64,000 nt of DNA from Strigamia acuminata (GCA_949358305.1 OX442317.1:2604001-2668000), one strand, 5' to 3'. Numbered from the stretch's first letter, positions 1 to 12,270 are shown. Notes: generated by a model from the letters alone, not told the origin. Made by a program: numbers and translations.

Positions 1-560
1 CGAATCGTTTACAAGTCGTATACAAGTTGTATACGACGTGTATACACCTCGTATACGAACGAAGTTTGTGAAAACACAATTTCCAAATAAGACGTATGTG
101 ACTACTATGTGTTTTCATGTCGTAGTAAGTATCCGGTGGATTTTCCAAACTTCGTTCGTATACGAGGTGTATACACGTCGTATACAACTTGTATACGACT
201 TGCTAAACGATTCGTTTACGATTACGATCAAAATACGAGCTCGTATACAACGCGTATACGAGCGAGTGGAAATCATCGACCATCTCGAATACGACTCGAA
301 TTCGATTCGTATTCGATTCGAATACGATTCGAATTCGATTCGAATACGAATACGATCAAAATACGAACTCGTAACAACTCGAATACGAATCAAAGTCCGG
401 GAAACAAAAATCATCGACCATCTCGTATACGATTCGAAAGCGAATCGAATACGATTTCGCGTTGAAAAAGGACAAAACTCGTATTCGATTCGAAAGCGAA
501 TCGAATACGATTTCGCTTGGGAAAAGGACTCGAATGCGCTCCACGTTGCAAAGCGCATTT
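1..560. repeat. Low-complexity palindromic repeat
   Basis: The stretch is built from short CG-centred words, mainly GTATAC, TTCGAA, GAATTC and CGAATACGA-like runs, repeated irregularly. Because the words are palindromic, both strands look open in several frames and give Arg/Ile/Tyr/Ser-rich translations, a composition artefact rather than coding evidence. It looks like a degenerate simple satellite. No gene is supported here. Confidence 0.7.
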
Positions 561-635
561 GTGTAAACGATGATGGAATCCCCTGCTTAAATACTGGCTA
601 TCGCGTCACGAAACAGCAGCACGTGCCACGTCACG

Positions 636-2225
636 TAATTGCAACGTGCCGCGCTATGCCACACAATGTGCCGCCGCGATAGGCCATCGAACCCGAATGT
701 GTGTGATGCGAAACGCGCGAGTACACGCGCGGAGAACGCGCGGCAATGCTAGCAACAGGAGCGCAACTGCCCAAGAAATTGCTCAACAATAAAAGGCACG
801 TGGAAGCACGTGCCTGAAACAATAGGCACTTCAAATAAAGTTATTGTTAAAAAACGGCTGAAACCAACAATTACACAATAATTAAGGGGCAAGAAATGAA
901 CTTTGCTGCAATGCAAAGTTCTCAAAATACAGAGAAATGAAAGTTACACTTGTATAAAGAATTGACAATGTTTGAAACCAATAAAAACTACAAAAACACA
1001 CTTGTAAAAAACCAAAACAACCCCCAGAATGAATTATTTGACTCAAATTAACCCTAAAACAGTCTTGGAGGTCGTGCAGACGACAGAGTCGGATCGGAAG
1101 GTTGCTAAAACCTGACGCCAAAACTAGCAATGGGACAGCTAGTTAGAAAACAGCTTTTTCATCAATCATGAACGCTGAAACCTCACCCAGGGGTAGAAAA
1201 TGATGGAGAGAACGTTTTCGCCATCTAAAACGGTCTAAAACGGGTCTAAAATGCCTAAACCGGCGCCTGGAACGTGGCGCAGTTGTTGGGTCAAATATTG
1301 TCAAAAATCAGTGGAAATTTGTCAAATACTGGCAAAAATCTGCTGAAATTTGTCAAAATTGCCAAATTTTGGCGCAAGTTACGTGAGGTTTGCGCGCATC
1401 CAACTATGACGAAAAATCCATGCGTGTGCACGCGCGATTTACTGGCGCGTTGGAAGCGTTAAAATAAATTTTTCCAATATCTAACACAATTTGCACCGAA
1501 TTATGGCAATTTTTGACAAATTTACATGGATTTTTGCCAGTATTTGACAAATTTCCACGGATTTTTGACAATATTTGACAAATTCCAGACAAATTTCAGA
1601 CAAATTTCAATTAATTTTAGAAATTTTATGAGAAATTTCAGCAAATGTTTGAGGATTGAGGAAATCTTCTGAAATTTGTCAAATATAGGCAAAAATCTTC
1701 TGAAATTTGTCAAATACAGGCAAAAATCTGCTGAAATTTGTCAAAAATTGCCCAAATCCGTGCAAGTTTTGCAAGTTTTGCGCGCATCAAATTGTATGCG
1801 CGCCTATACTATTGCACGAGCGCATTGACGCGTGATGAACACCGACCACGTTTACGAAGTGAATTCGAGCTACAAAAGTATCGAGTCGCCATTCTATGAT
1901 GGAAAAAAAAAATTAAGTGTAAACAAACAAAATAAAAACTTTAATATACAAGAAACGTACAATTCCACTCAACTTTGTTCAAATTTTATTTATTGGATCA
2001 TTGAAAATAAACAGTAGTGTTGTGCACTGTACGCTTAAGTGTATACCGGCGATGCGTTGTTTTGTGGTGGGGATTTGCCTCGATAATTGATCTTTCTCTT
2101 TGTTTGCAATATTTTTTTGGCCTTTTTTGTTGATTTTTCGGTTTGAAATTGTTTTTTTCCGGTGTAATTTAAGTGGTGGAAGGTTGTTGCGTGTGTTGAG
2201 GGTAATTTTGGCGGTTTTTGGGTCG
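636..2225 (+). repeat. Direct repeat, copy A (about 1.6 kb)
   Basis: This block recurs at 2314-3580 in the same order and orientation. Landmarks are GCAACGTGCCGCGCTATGCC near 639, a GGCACGTGGAAGCACGTGCC hairpin near 799, a GTCAAATA-type array near 1300-1760, a GCACGAGCGCATTGACGCGTG segment near 1815 and a T-rich tail near 2090-2220. Copy A has a longer internal array than copy B. No coding potential is recognised. The family is unknown. Confidence 0.8.
1290..1760. repeat. Internal ~32-bp tandem motif array in copy A
   Basis: The motif is approximately TTTGTCAAATACTGGCAAAAATC followed by CTGAAA and repeats with a period near 32 bp. It runs forward at about 1290-1370 and 1675-1750 and in reverse complement at about 1500-1600, so part of the array is inverted. 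Copy B keeps only a short version at about 2965-3050. Confidence 0.65.
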
Positions 2226-2313
2226 GGATTAGTGTTTTCAGCGATTTTTTATCGGTATTTGGGGTTTGATGCAGCGGATAGCGCATGCGAATCGCCGTCG
2301 ACCGTAGCATTAG

Positions 2314-3580
2314 CAATTGCAACGTGCCGCGCTATGCCACACAATGTGCCGCCGCGATAGGCCATCGAATTCCGAATGTGTGTGATGCGAAACGCGAGTA
2401 CGCGCGCGGAGAACGCGCGCAATGCTAGCAACAGGAGCGCAACTGCCCAAGAAATTGCTCAACAATAAAAGGCACGTGGAAGCACGTGCCTGAAACAATA
2501 GGCACTTCAAATAAAGTTATTGTTAAAAAACGGGCTTCAAAACCAACAATTACACAATAATTAAGGGGCAAGAAATGAACTTTGCTGCAATGCAAAGTTC
2601 TCAAAATACAGAGAAATGAAAGTTACACTTGTATAAAGAATTGACAATGTTTGAAACCAATAAAAACTACAAAAACACACTTGTAAAAACCCAAAACAAC
2701 CCCCAGAATGAATTATTTGACTCAAATTAACCCTAAAACAGTCTTGGAGGTCGTGCAGACGACAGAGTCGGATCGGAAGGTTGCTAAAACCTGACGCCAA
2801 AACTAGCAATGGGACAGCTAGTTAGAAAACAGCTTTTTCATCAATCATGAACGCTGAAAACCTCACCCAGGGGTAGAAAATGATGGAGAGAACGTTTTCG
2901 CCATCTAAACGGTCTAAACGGGTCTAAAATGCCTAAACCGGCGCCTGGAACGTGGCGCAGTTGTTGGGTCAATATTGTCAAAAATCAGTGGAAATTTGTC
3001 AAATATAGGCAAAAATCTGCTGAAATTTGTCAAAAATTGACCAAATTCCGTGCAAGTTTTGCAAGTTTTGTGCGCATCAAGCCATGCGCGCCTATACTAT
3101 TGCACGAGCGCATTGACGCGTGATGAAAACCGACCACGTTTATATCAGTGAATTCGAGCTACAAAAGTATCGAATCGCCATTCTAGTATGGAACAAAAAA
3201 AATTAAAAATAAAAACTTTAATATACGAGAACGTACAATTCCACTCAACTTTGTTTCAAATTTTATTTATTGGATCATTAAAAATAAACAGTAGTGTTGT
3301 GCACTGTACACTTAAATGTATACCGCAGTACAAGTACCGCGGTCCCGGTACTGCACCGGTACACGTAAAAACGCGAGTTTCTCAAATTTAAAAAGTTGAT
3401 GTCGGCGGCGATGCGTTGTTTTGTGGTGAGAATTTGCCTCGAGAATTGATCTTATCTCTTTGTTTGCAATATTTTTTTTGGCATTCTTTGTGATTTTTCG
3501 TTTGAATTTGTTTTTTTCCGGTGTAATTTGAGTGGTGGAAGGTTGTTGGGTGTGTTGAGGGCAATTTTGGTTATTTGTTG
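2314..3580 (+). repeat. Direct repeat, copy B
   Basis: Copy B matches copy A at an offset of about 1678-1679 bp through its first 650 bp and then with indels. It carries an insertion near 3326-3400 that copy A lacks, containing a self-complementary GTACCGCGGTCCCGGTAC-like stretch. Beyond 3580 the two copies diverge. Confidence 0.8.
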
Positions 3581-3985
3581 ATTTTTAATTGATTTAATCG
3601 TTTTCTGTTTGTTTTTGCTGGTTTTAATCGATTTTTCTGTATTTTTGGTCAATTTTTACCAATTGTAATTGTTATTTGTCATTCTGAATTGATTATTGTC
3701 CGATTTTATTCGATTATTGTCAGATTTCAGTCGATTTTTGTCGATTTCTAATCAATGTTTATACATTTCTTATCAAGTTTTGTATATTTTTGTTGATTTT
3801 TAATCATATTTGTTCCTTTTTAATCAAAGTCGAAAACGAGTTGTAAATGCGTTCGTATGCGACGCGAACGCGTATTGGAGTCGATTCCAAGTTCGTATTC
3901 CATCGCGAACGCGCATTTGAGACGTAAACAAGTTTATCTTTTTCACTCTCGCTTGATCCCCCTTTATCGGCGCCTCATTGCTCCT
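3581..3985. other. T-rich unassigned sequence before the gap
   Basis: The sequence is T-rich with repeated GATTTTT and TCGATT words and no recognisable gene. From about 3826 the composition shifts to CG-rich words (GCGAACGCG) that resemble the start of the window. Confidence 0.6.
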
Positions 3986-4185
3986 NNNNNNNNNNNNNNN
4001 NNNNNNNNNNNNNNNNNNNNNNNNNNNNNNNNNNNNNNNNNNNNNNNNNNNNNNNNNNNNNNNNNNNNNNNNNNNNNNNNNNNNNNNNNNNNNNNNNNNN
4101 NNNNNNNNNNNNNNNNNNNNNNNNNNNNNNNNNNNNNNNNNNNNNNNNNNNNNNNNNNNNNNNNNNNNNNNNNNNNNNNNNNNNN
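3986..4185. other. Assembly gap (200 N)
   Basis: Exactly 200 unknown bases, probably a fixed-size scaffold gap. A 5' exon of the gene beginning at 4469 could be hidden here, because that gene's first recognisable exon is preceded by a splice acceptor. Confidence 0.99.
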
Positions 4186-4468
4186 ACACTAAAATAAAAA
4201 AAAATAAATAAATAAAAAAAGGTGTACACACCCTACAGAACGAACATCGCCTGGACTGGACACATTTCTGGGCCCCATCCTACATCCGGGCTACATAGCT
4301 TACACTGTATTTCTTTATTTATTTGTTTGTTTATTTACTTATTTATTAATTTAATTTATTTATTTATTTATTTATTTTTTTTTTTAATTTATTTTTTTTT
4401 TTTTTTTTTTCCCCCATTTTCATTGATGTGATCATCTCAATCGTTCATCTCTTCTTCAACAGGCACTG
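4186..4468 (+). other. T-rich, TTTA-rich stretch, probably the 3' part of an intron
   Basis: A (TTTA)n and poly-T tract at about 4305-4420 is followed by a pyrimidine run and a CAG ending at 4461, six bases before the ATG at 4469. This matches the intron ends seen throughout the window, so the stretch is probably the end of a 5' intron. Confidence 0.5.
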
Positions 4469-6170
4469 ATGTTAACGAGGAAGAAGGCGGACGACTGTCC
4501 TTTATGCAACACACGATCAGAAAATATGCAATATCATTTGCGAGAGACACACAGATTCGACGTACTGCCCACATTTCTGAAGCTAAGTGGGAAGGGCACG
4601 AAGAGAGGAGGTGATACCCCTCCCCACCACAGTGGTGCTCGACAACAGCAAGGGAACGAGAAGAAGAAGAAGGGTGACGAGGTGAGGGAAAAACAATTCG
4701 GTTTATTTGTCATTGACATTTTCTCTCTCTAGGCAATCGTGGTAACACCAAAGACCATGAAGTTGTTGCGAGAAGGATACACGCAATGGGAGAAGAACGT
4801 GAGTGTCTCGCCCCAAGGACCTGCCCGGGCAACTAGACTGATCGATTGTCCGTCTGTTTGTTTGTTTGTTTTATTTCAGCAACCCATCGATTTGAATCGA
4901 CAAGCTCGGGCCCTAGAGTTTTTGTTCGGGAAGACACGACCCGACGACGATGACAGTAGCGACATCGAAGACGACGAAGACGAAGGCGAAGACGAAGACG
5001 AAGGCGAAGGCGAAGGCGATGGAAACGGTGGAAACGACGGCGGTCGCGTCGGACATGGTCGCGGCACCGCTCCTGGACGCGGGATGAAGCGCGATTGCGG
5101 TCTAATCGCTAGCATTGCGAAGAGCAAACGCGAACGTGAGGCTAAACAAATACGTGGACGCGGGCCGACTCCCACTACAAAGTCGTCGCCATCGTCGTCG
5201 TCGTCGTCGTCGCCGGACAATGACAAACCGGATCCGTTCAAGGTAAAGGAAAGGGATCCTTTCCGCTGCTCTCATTAATTTGGTGGTTCGTGTTTGACTG
5301 AAATTTCAGACAGCCTTGTATCGCGAGAAACGAGACATCACGGGAAGCAAATGCGACAGTGTTTACTGCGCGGAGTCGACTAGTCCGCGACTGAGTTGCA
5401 AATCGTGTTCCTCTTCGGTACACGAAGAATGTGTGGGGCGGACATGGACCAACCGGAAAAGCTACACCAAGTTCTTTTGTAGCGGTTGTCGTAAAATTCG
5501 TCCCGCTCCTATCACGAAACTGCGGTGAGTGTTTTCTTTCATTTTATTCTGTAATTAACTATAATTTTTTTGACCACACCGTAGTCTAATTCGCTTGTTC
5601 ATTATTTTACACAGGTACTCCACTTACTCGATTGAGCAAAATCTCACCAAACACTTCAACATCTGCTTCCAACACGTCGCAGACGTACTCAATGGAAAGG
5701 TTAAAAGTTGGCGGATGAACCTCTTTGACAAAGGTGCCCCGAAGCGATCGTCCATGTCGACCAACCGACACGATTTACTGATCCAAGACGAAGAACTGGT
5801 ACAGACTATAGATTTTTTATTATTTTTATATGTTTTTGTTTGTTTGTTTGTTTGTTTGTTTGTTTGTTTGTTCGTTCTTTGCTTTCGTTCGATTGAATTT
5901 TGCTCATTTACATTTCAGTGCAAACGTTTTGCTCATTCTATTATAAAGAAAATAAGGACGGAGCTGCCCATAAAAACACAGTATGCGCAGACGTGGGGAC
6001 CAGACGGAATTGAAACATTCATGACAGCGGTCGCAATTCCCGAATTTCTGACCCGATTGATCTCTAAGATCGAGGACATCGACCGGGACCACGCAGACTT
6101 TTTCCTGGCTAATGTGGATCGCCCGCGGTATTTTGTTGACGATTTGAAAGACACGCGTGCCAGTCCGTGA
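4469..6170 (+). CDS. Zinc-finger and PHD-like protein, six predicted exons
   Basis: Exons 4469-4681, 4733-4798, 4880-5242, 5310-5524, 5615-5798 and 5919-6170 join in phase into about 430 residues. Every intron is GT-AG. The N-terminus has one C2H2-type finger (CPLC, then H-x4-H; spacing C-x2-C-x9-H-x4-H). Exon 3 of this model (4880-5242) is acidic, then basic with a Ser run. The exon at 5310 carries a Cys/His cluster of PHD type (C-x4-C, C-x2-C, H-x2-C, C-x2-C order). The C-terminus is helix-like and not recognised. The finger resembles the second finger of the genes at 16-18 kb and 44 kb, suggesting a DNA- or chromatin-binding family. The start is uncertain because an acceptor lies just upstream and an assembly gap precedes it. 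An AATAAA lies near 6227. Confidence 0.72.
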
Positions 6171-7265
6171 AACGGCACAGTTTGTCAGATTTTCTTTTCT
6201 ATTTTTTATTTTTCATTTGTGGTTTCGAATAAACAAACACGCACCCCGTTTCGCATTGTTTTTCTTTCGTTTATTTATTTATCCATGCGTTTAACAAAAT
6301 TTTCAGCACATAAATTGTTGTTGTGTAAAATTGCACACGCACGCGCGGTTGATTATATACACGCGCGTCCGATTTCCATACTCGCCTCTCGACCGCGCGA
6401 GCCTTGTGAAAGCCCTGTGGTTTCCCATCATCCCTCGGTTCATCCTACACGCGTTCTGCACGACGACGGCGTGGCAGCGAGTAGTTGGTCAACTGCCAAG
6501 TACTTTTCCAGCGAGAAAAAGAGGAAGAAAATTGAATCAACCGGTCTATCAACCGGCCTATCCATCGAATTAAGCAGGTATGTCGACGAGCGAGCGCCAT
6601 GTTCGCGGACGGACACAGACGGGAACCACAAGCGGTGTAATTGTCACCATCTTGCTCCCACAGATATTTCGAGAGAAATATTTGACGAAAATAGCGTGGG
6701 TAGATATTTTCACCAGTTGCATTCAAAAGCTAACATAATTTGTATTTTACTCTAAATTTAAATGAAGATTGGCATCATTTACCATTTAAACCCGTGATGA
6801 AATTTAAAACGCATCGGTATTTCAAGGGGGAAGGGAGGATAACACGTGTGCCATTGCTTCCCCTTTAATCACGTTCCCAGCACGTGACAACGATCACGTT
6901 CATCCGCGCTGCACACGCGCACCAACCCGCGCGCCATTTAATGACCGCGCGTTATTTGCAAACCCGAACCCCCTATTATCAGATACCCGTGTCCAACCCT
7001 TCTCGGAGGTTTGTTAAAAGATCTACTCGACCGACTCTGGTAAATCGCGAAGAAAGGTGCACCAAATGTTGTCGCAATAATGCATATACATATCGTGGGA
7101 ATATCCTGCATCCTATTTTCCCTGAAATACCAATGCAAATAGCCACCCGCGCTATTTCCACTGCAAAATTTTCTCGTTCGTCCGTACTTACTTTACTTTA
7201 CTTTACTTTACTTTTTTTTTGTTTTATTTTTTGTTTTTTTGTTTTGTTTTGTTTTGCCTAGGTCC
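6171..7265. other. Intergenic, no gene recognised
   Basis: The interval holds the presumed 3' end of the preceding gene and AT-rich sequence with CG-rich patches. Near 7186-7213 a (CTTTA)n run leads into T/G-rich sequence ending in CTAG at 7261, the acceptor in front of the transposase start. A non-coding 5' exon of the transposase gene may lie here but its donor cannot be placed. Confidence 0.5.
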
Positions 7266-9586
7266 ATGACGGACGGTTTTCCAAAAACGCCCAACGACAC
7301 GCGCGTATGGGCCGCCACGACGACGCGGTACCGACAGGACGTCGGATTCGACGGCGAAACACCCGGCTATCGCGGCCGATGCGTGGCTACCAGCTCGGAA
7401 TTCGACTATTTCGAGGAACTCTTCGGCGAGGCGGCCCGCTTCACCGTGACGGCGACGAACCGGGCCATTCGGAGAGAGGCGAAGCAGGAGAAAGAAGTGG
7501 GAAGAACGCGAGTACAGGTGTTGGGAAAAGTTGACGCACACGTTGCACACGTCGTTCACGGGGGTTCTCAGACGCGCTTTTGGTTGATTGTTCGTATAAT
7601 ATACATGTTTTTCGTTTTAGACGCGTTCGATGCAACGACCACGAGGTCCGAGAACTAGACAAAGAACGTTGGTCGCCGTGGCTTGCGGTAGTGGCGCTGG
7701 AGCACCCGGACCACAACGCAGTGTTTTGAGAGTGTGTATCACCGCGGCCGACAGAAGGGCAGCCGAGCTGGCCGCCGGGCGACAGCCCCGACTTCCGTCT
7801 CGATCGCAACACCCGCCACAACCGAGAGGGACAGCGACAAGGGCGCGCGCGCGGGTCCGCCCTCTAACGCTCGATGAGTTTTATGTATATCTAGGGATCC
7901 ACGTCTTGGCCGGCTACAACAAACAACCCGAATTGCGACACTACTGGTCGAGCAGCAACGTCGGCGATCTCGGTGCACCGGCCGTTGGGCGAGCCATGAC
8001 ACACAAGAGGTTTCAGGAGATTTCGCGGTACCTTCATTACGGCACGCAACCGTCCTACCAACGGTTGCACGTTACCGGCTCTGCACGCGGCCCCGATGGC
8101 GGCAGCACAACGGCGGAAAGGGTGTCATTTTTGAAAGAACGCGAACAGGACGACCGCGCGATGAAAGTTCGCTTGTTCGCCGACCTGGTCAACAAACGCT
8201 TCCGCGCATGTCGGCAACCAAGGACGACGCTCTGCATTGACGAGTCGATGATCGCCTTCCGAGGTCGATCAAAGATAAAAGTGCGTACATTTATTTATTT
8301 ATTCATCCAGTTGTCTACATTTGTTCATTCGTTCGGCAAATTTCTTCCAGGTCTTCCAACCGGCCAAACCCATCAAATGGGGATTTGAACTTTTCACGTT
8401 GTGCGAAGCGGGCACCGGCTACGTGCTGAACGACGAGGTGCACTTGGGTAAGCGCACCAAGATGTATTTTGACCCGGACGAAGAGCCGGAACCAGAGTGA
8501 GTCAATTCATCGCCTTTTCTATTTTCACCTCGGATTGCTTTACTCCAAACTTGCTAGGTATCCGGGTAGTGTCCTCGGACGCATCGTCGTATACGTGGCC
8601 AGACACTATCTCGGCATGGGGTACACTATCGCCTGCGATAATCGATTTTCGTCCGCCGTGTTATTCGAACACCTCTTCACCCGCCACAACACCATGGCCG
8701 TGGGGACGCTGCGGGCCAATTCGGCCCAGATGCCATCAGATTTTTCGACACTCAGACGATATCAAGGCAACCGGAGAGGTAACGCATTTGCTCGGACGTG
8801 AACGCGCGTTTGATTCATTCAATTATTAATTTTTATTCTATCTATCTCTCTCATTTTTTTTTTTTTTGTAGGCGATTTCATACAACGACAAAACGGTCGG
8901 TTGGTGCTCACTGCGTGGCGAGACACAACCACCGTGAGTTTGCTCAGTACGAACGTCGACCCACTGTCAGCGGCCGGCCGTGTCTCGCGTCGTATCGGTG
9001 GCAGGAACGTGGATATTGCATGTCCGGCGCCCGCACTGTCCTACATCGAAAATTTTCATTGGGTAGACGTCTTGAACCGACTCGTCTCCTCATTCCACAT
9101 CGGACGCCGGTCCAGTTATTGGCACCGATACTTCTTCTTTCAAAAGCTGAATCAAGGTGGGATCAAGGCCCCAATCTCTGATTATTATCATTATTGTTAT
9201 CGTTACAATCTTAATCTCGACTCGTCGTTTTCCATTTATTCCCCGCAGTGTGTGTCAACGCCCGAATCAACATGCGCGAAGTCACAGCCTCCGCGCGCGG
9301 CGATCGATCGCAATTACAATTCCGAAGGGCACTTGTCGCTCAACTCTTGGCTCGGGAGAGGACGAGGACGACAACCACGGCCTCGCGCGCGGCCCTACCT
9401 ACTGGACCCGTCGTCCATCGAATGGAGCGCGCGGGGAAAAGTTGTCGATGCGTGGTGTGTCGCGAGGTCCACAAAGAACGCCACGAGAGCAGTTTCTGGT
9501 GCGCTCCCTGCCGGACCCACCTATGTCGCCCACGCTACCGCAATTGTTTCCAACTCCACGAAGCCGGCGTGGGTAGATTGCCGTGA
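7266..9586 (+). CDS. PiggyBac-family transposase, six exons, apparently intact
   Basis: Exons 7266-7517, 7621-8280, 8351-8496, 8558-8778, 8872-9156 and 9249-9586 join in phase into about 633 residues, close to the family's usual 550-650. All introns are GT-AG and 61-103 bp. The three catalytic aspartates of the DDD transposase fold are visible: CIDES (about D291), ACDNRF (about D380) and HWVDVLN (about D492), with spacings near the family norm. The N-terminal DYFEELFG segment and a TLDEFYVYLGI segment are typical. The C-terminus has the Cys-rich piggyBac domain (CVVC, CAPC, LC, NCF and a final His). No TTAA-flanked terminal inverted repeats were recognised around it. Intact catalytic residues plus five introns fit either a domesticated gene or an unusual intron-bearing transposon. 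AATAAA follows near 9616. Confidence 0.88.
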
Positions 9587-9821
9587 TTTTCTATGCTCTT
9601 TTGTTTGTAAAACTAAATAAATAAATAAATAAATAAACTTTTATGATTTCCACCAGAACATGTAACAATTTTTTTTTATCTATTTATCGTGTGATAGATG
9701 CAGCGGTGGCGATGATGAGATGACAATAATAATAGTAATAATAATAATAATAATTAAAATAAGAATGGGCATCAATTGACTCGTTGGTCTCGCGTCGGTT
9801 TTTGTATCGTCCGAGTCGCCC
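9587..9821. other. Convergent intergenic region
   Basis: The space between the transposase 3' end (+) and the coiled-coil gene 3' end (-) contains AAATAA repeats, a T run and a (TAA)n-like stretch near 9726-9757. No gene is seen. Confidence 0.6.
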
Positions 9822-11346
9822 TCAAATTGTTTCGGGTTTTTCTGGTTGCTCGGTTTGAATGGCTTTGTCAAAAAGATCCGGGGGGCGACTCAACTTTGGA
9901 AACGACCCCTAAAAAGAGAGAGAGAATGAAGGGGGGGGAAAAAAAAAAAAAAAAAAAAAAAGAAAGAGAAAGAAAGAAAGAGATAGATACACTCACGAAT
10001 CTGGCGATCAACCGCGAACTCCGTTCTTGGTTACGTCGAATTTGCCACTCCTTCCGCAACCGGTCTTTGAGACTTTCCACCAGCACTTCGAGCGCCTCTA
10101 TCTTCGCGGCCCGAACCCCTAGCTCCGTTGAATTATTTTTCAACTGCTCCGCATAACCTCCTACATACCGGGCCCACGATACTCCTTGTCCGGGTGGGCG
10201 CATTGCCCATTCCCGCTGCTGCCTCAGGTCTTCTTTGCGACACTTCTTTTGCCTCTTTAGGTCCTTTTCGCGCCACTCCTCCAACTGAATTTTTTTTTCT
10301 CGCTCCAGTTGCGCGAGACGCAATTGTAATTGATGCTCCTCATATTCCTTATGGTATTTCAATTGTTGTCGGTATTCTTTTTGGTGCCACGCATCCAGAT
10401 CTTTCATCCTCTCTGTGATCATCAATTTTTCTTTTTCCTCCAGTTGCCCTCGAAGCGATCCTATCTCTCGCTTCAACTCCCCCAACTCGTCATCCACGAC
10501 TCGACGCAACTGTCGCTGCTCCTCTCGTGTTTGTTGAATTTGCGCCAATAGAAACCGCGCGCTCATTGATTCTCCATTTTCTCGCTCTTCCTCTCCAATC
10601 GCGCGTTTCCGTTTCTCTCCAATCGCGCGTTCCCAATCCTCTCCAATCGCGCGTTCCAAATCCTCTCCAATCGCGCGTTCCAGATCTTCTCCAATCGCGC
10701 GTTTCCGATTCTCCTCAATCGCGAGTTCCCGTTCCATCTCGACATCTTCTCCCATCGCGGGTCGCTCATCTCCTCCTCCTCCCTCGCATGGTACTTCTAC
10801 CTCAACCACCCCAATCTAGAGACACAGACCAGTAGATGGGTAAGTAAGTAAGTAAATGGACGAATTAATGGATCGAGGTGAACCAAGGCACGACATTACA
10901 GATTCTCACTTCGATTTCGTGTTCCTCTTTAGCACTGCACAACGGTGCGTCGTTGACGTTGGCGGCGGCGGCGACAATAGTGAGGGTGGCGTCATCGTCC
11001 CCTTCCTCGTCATCGACCTGGAAATAATTAATCAATCAAATCAGAAAAATATGCACATACGCGCCGTACCACTCCGTTTAATAGCCCGGGTTCATAAGGA
11101 TGTAAACGCGCTTACCACGATAACGGGAATAGGTGGCCATCTTGGTCGCCTCTCTTCTTCACGCTTCGGTTCCATCTGAAAACGGACAATTTCGACACCG
11201 CTGAGAGAATAAAACGACGATGGTGGTGGCAACATCAATGTTGGTTCGTTGTGCCACGAGTTTCCGGTTGTTGGGAAAGTAGAATAGTTGGACCACTCGC
11301 TGTGTGACGCCGTCGAGCGAGGGGGCAGCCACACGTGCGCGGCGAA
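9822..11346 (-). CDS. Coiled-coil protein with octapeptide repeats, 5' end unresolved
   Basis: Minus-strand exons, read from the 5' side: 11116-11346 (or starting at the ATG 11173-11175 within it), 10910-11017, 9997-10815 and 9822-9908. All junctions are phase 0. The long exon begins with an acidic Gly/Glu stretch, then about five copies of a unit close to RAIGEDLE, then roughly 180 residues of charged heptad-like coiled coil rich in Gln, Glu, Lys and Arg. The last exon adds about 28 residues ending in a Pro/Glu-rich tail. The role is unknown; the composition suggests a self-associating structural protein. An upstream acceptor near 11347 implies at least one more 5' exon, beyond a (TTG)n tract on the sense strand. 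Confidence 0.6.
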
Positions 11347-11407
11347 CTGAAATGTCGTGACACTACGGCGCTATGACGCGATACCTAGTGACACTAATTG
11401 CAAACAA

Positions 11408-11409
11408 AA

Positions 11410-11472
<63 letters not shown>

Positions 11473-11480
11473 ACAACAAA
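11408..11480 (+). repeat. (CAA)n microsatellite
   Basis: An almost perfect CAA array that continues as interrupted AAC units to about 11490. On the minus strand it reads as (TTG)n and probably lies in an intron upstream of the coiled-coil gene that ends at 9822. Confidence 0.9.
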
Positions 11481-11510
11481 CAACAACACCGATAACGGCG
11501 ACCTTTTATC

Positions 11511-11594
11511 GTCGGCCCAGGTGGTCGAGTGGGTAGTCACCCGCCTTACGGAGTCGTGGGTCGTGGGTTCGAGTCTCGACTCTCCCGAATTTTC
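11511..11594 (+). repeat. tRNA-like element (tRNA-derived SINE head or pseudo-tRNA)
   Basis: An A-box-like TGGTCGAGTGGG lies about 35 bases before a good B box (GGTTCGAGTC), with a TTTT run right after, the order of an RNA polymerase III unit. The T-arm pairs poorly and no 7-bp acceptor stem is evident, so a functional tRNA is unlikely. A related sequence sits on the minus strand near 32.84 kb and a partial one near 41.73 kb, which fits a dispersed tRNA-derived SINE. Confidence 0.55.
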
Positions 11595-11845
11595 GTTTCA
11601 GTCGATCTTCTTCATATCTACGGGATAAATATTCAAAAAAGACGATGTGTACGTGCCATTACACATACTCCCTTCCCCAGGGCCTGTGGGAGGGGGGGGA
11701 GGGGTCGAAAGATTTGATCCCTTTTATTTATTTACTTATTTTTTTTTTGGTTTTATTTAATTTATTTACGTTTTAAACTACTTATTCAGTCGTCGTAACT
11801 AAACGACGAACGGATCTCTCATCTGTTTTGTTTCTCTATGATATT

Positions 11846-11896
<51 letters not shown>

Positions 11897-11905
11897 TCTA
11901 TCTAT

Positions 11906-11950
<45 letters not shown>

Positions 11951-12236
11951 TTTTTTTTTTAAATTTTTGAAGGGTTCCACCAACGCCACATCCATCTACT
12001 ATGTCGTACAAGATCGGAAAACCTCCCGGAGCGGTGACGGAAGCGGATAGTCACGGTCACGCAATTAGGCGCTCGGTCACGCGCGCGATTATTGCGTTTT
12101 ATCCATTTTTTCACATCTTTTATTCAAATTTAATAAAATGTCACACTGAATCGATCGAATGCATTAGTTTAATGGACCGAACGAAAATAAAATTCTACAA
12201 ACTTTTTCCATAATTTGAGAAAAAGGAAAGAGAAAA

Positions 12237-12270
<34 letters not shown>

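Noticed and set aside
38-682. Long open frames on both strands at the window start
   Set aside because: They arise from palindromic CG-rich words without stop codons; both strands give similar Arg/Ile/Tyr/Ser strings.
3824-4231. Frames crossing the N gap
   Set aside because: The middle is unknown sequence, so no frame can be claimed.
4876-5241. Minus-strand frame over the acidic exon
   Set aside because: It is the complement of a well-supported plus-strand exon with correct splice phases.
11511-11594. Functional tRNA gene
   Set aside because: A and B boxes and a TTTT run are present, but the acceptor and T stems do not pair well and the sequence recurs as a dispersed repeat.
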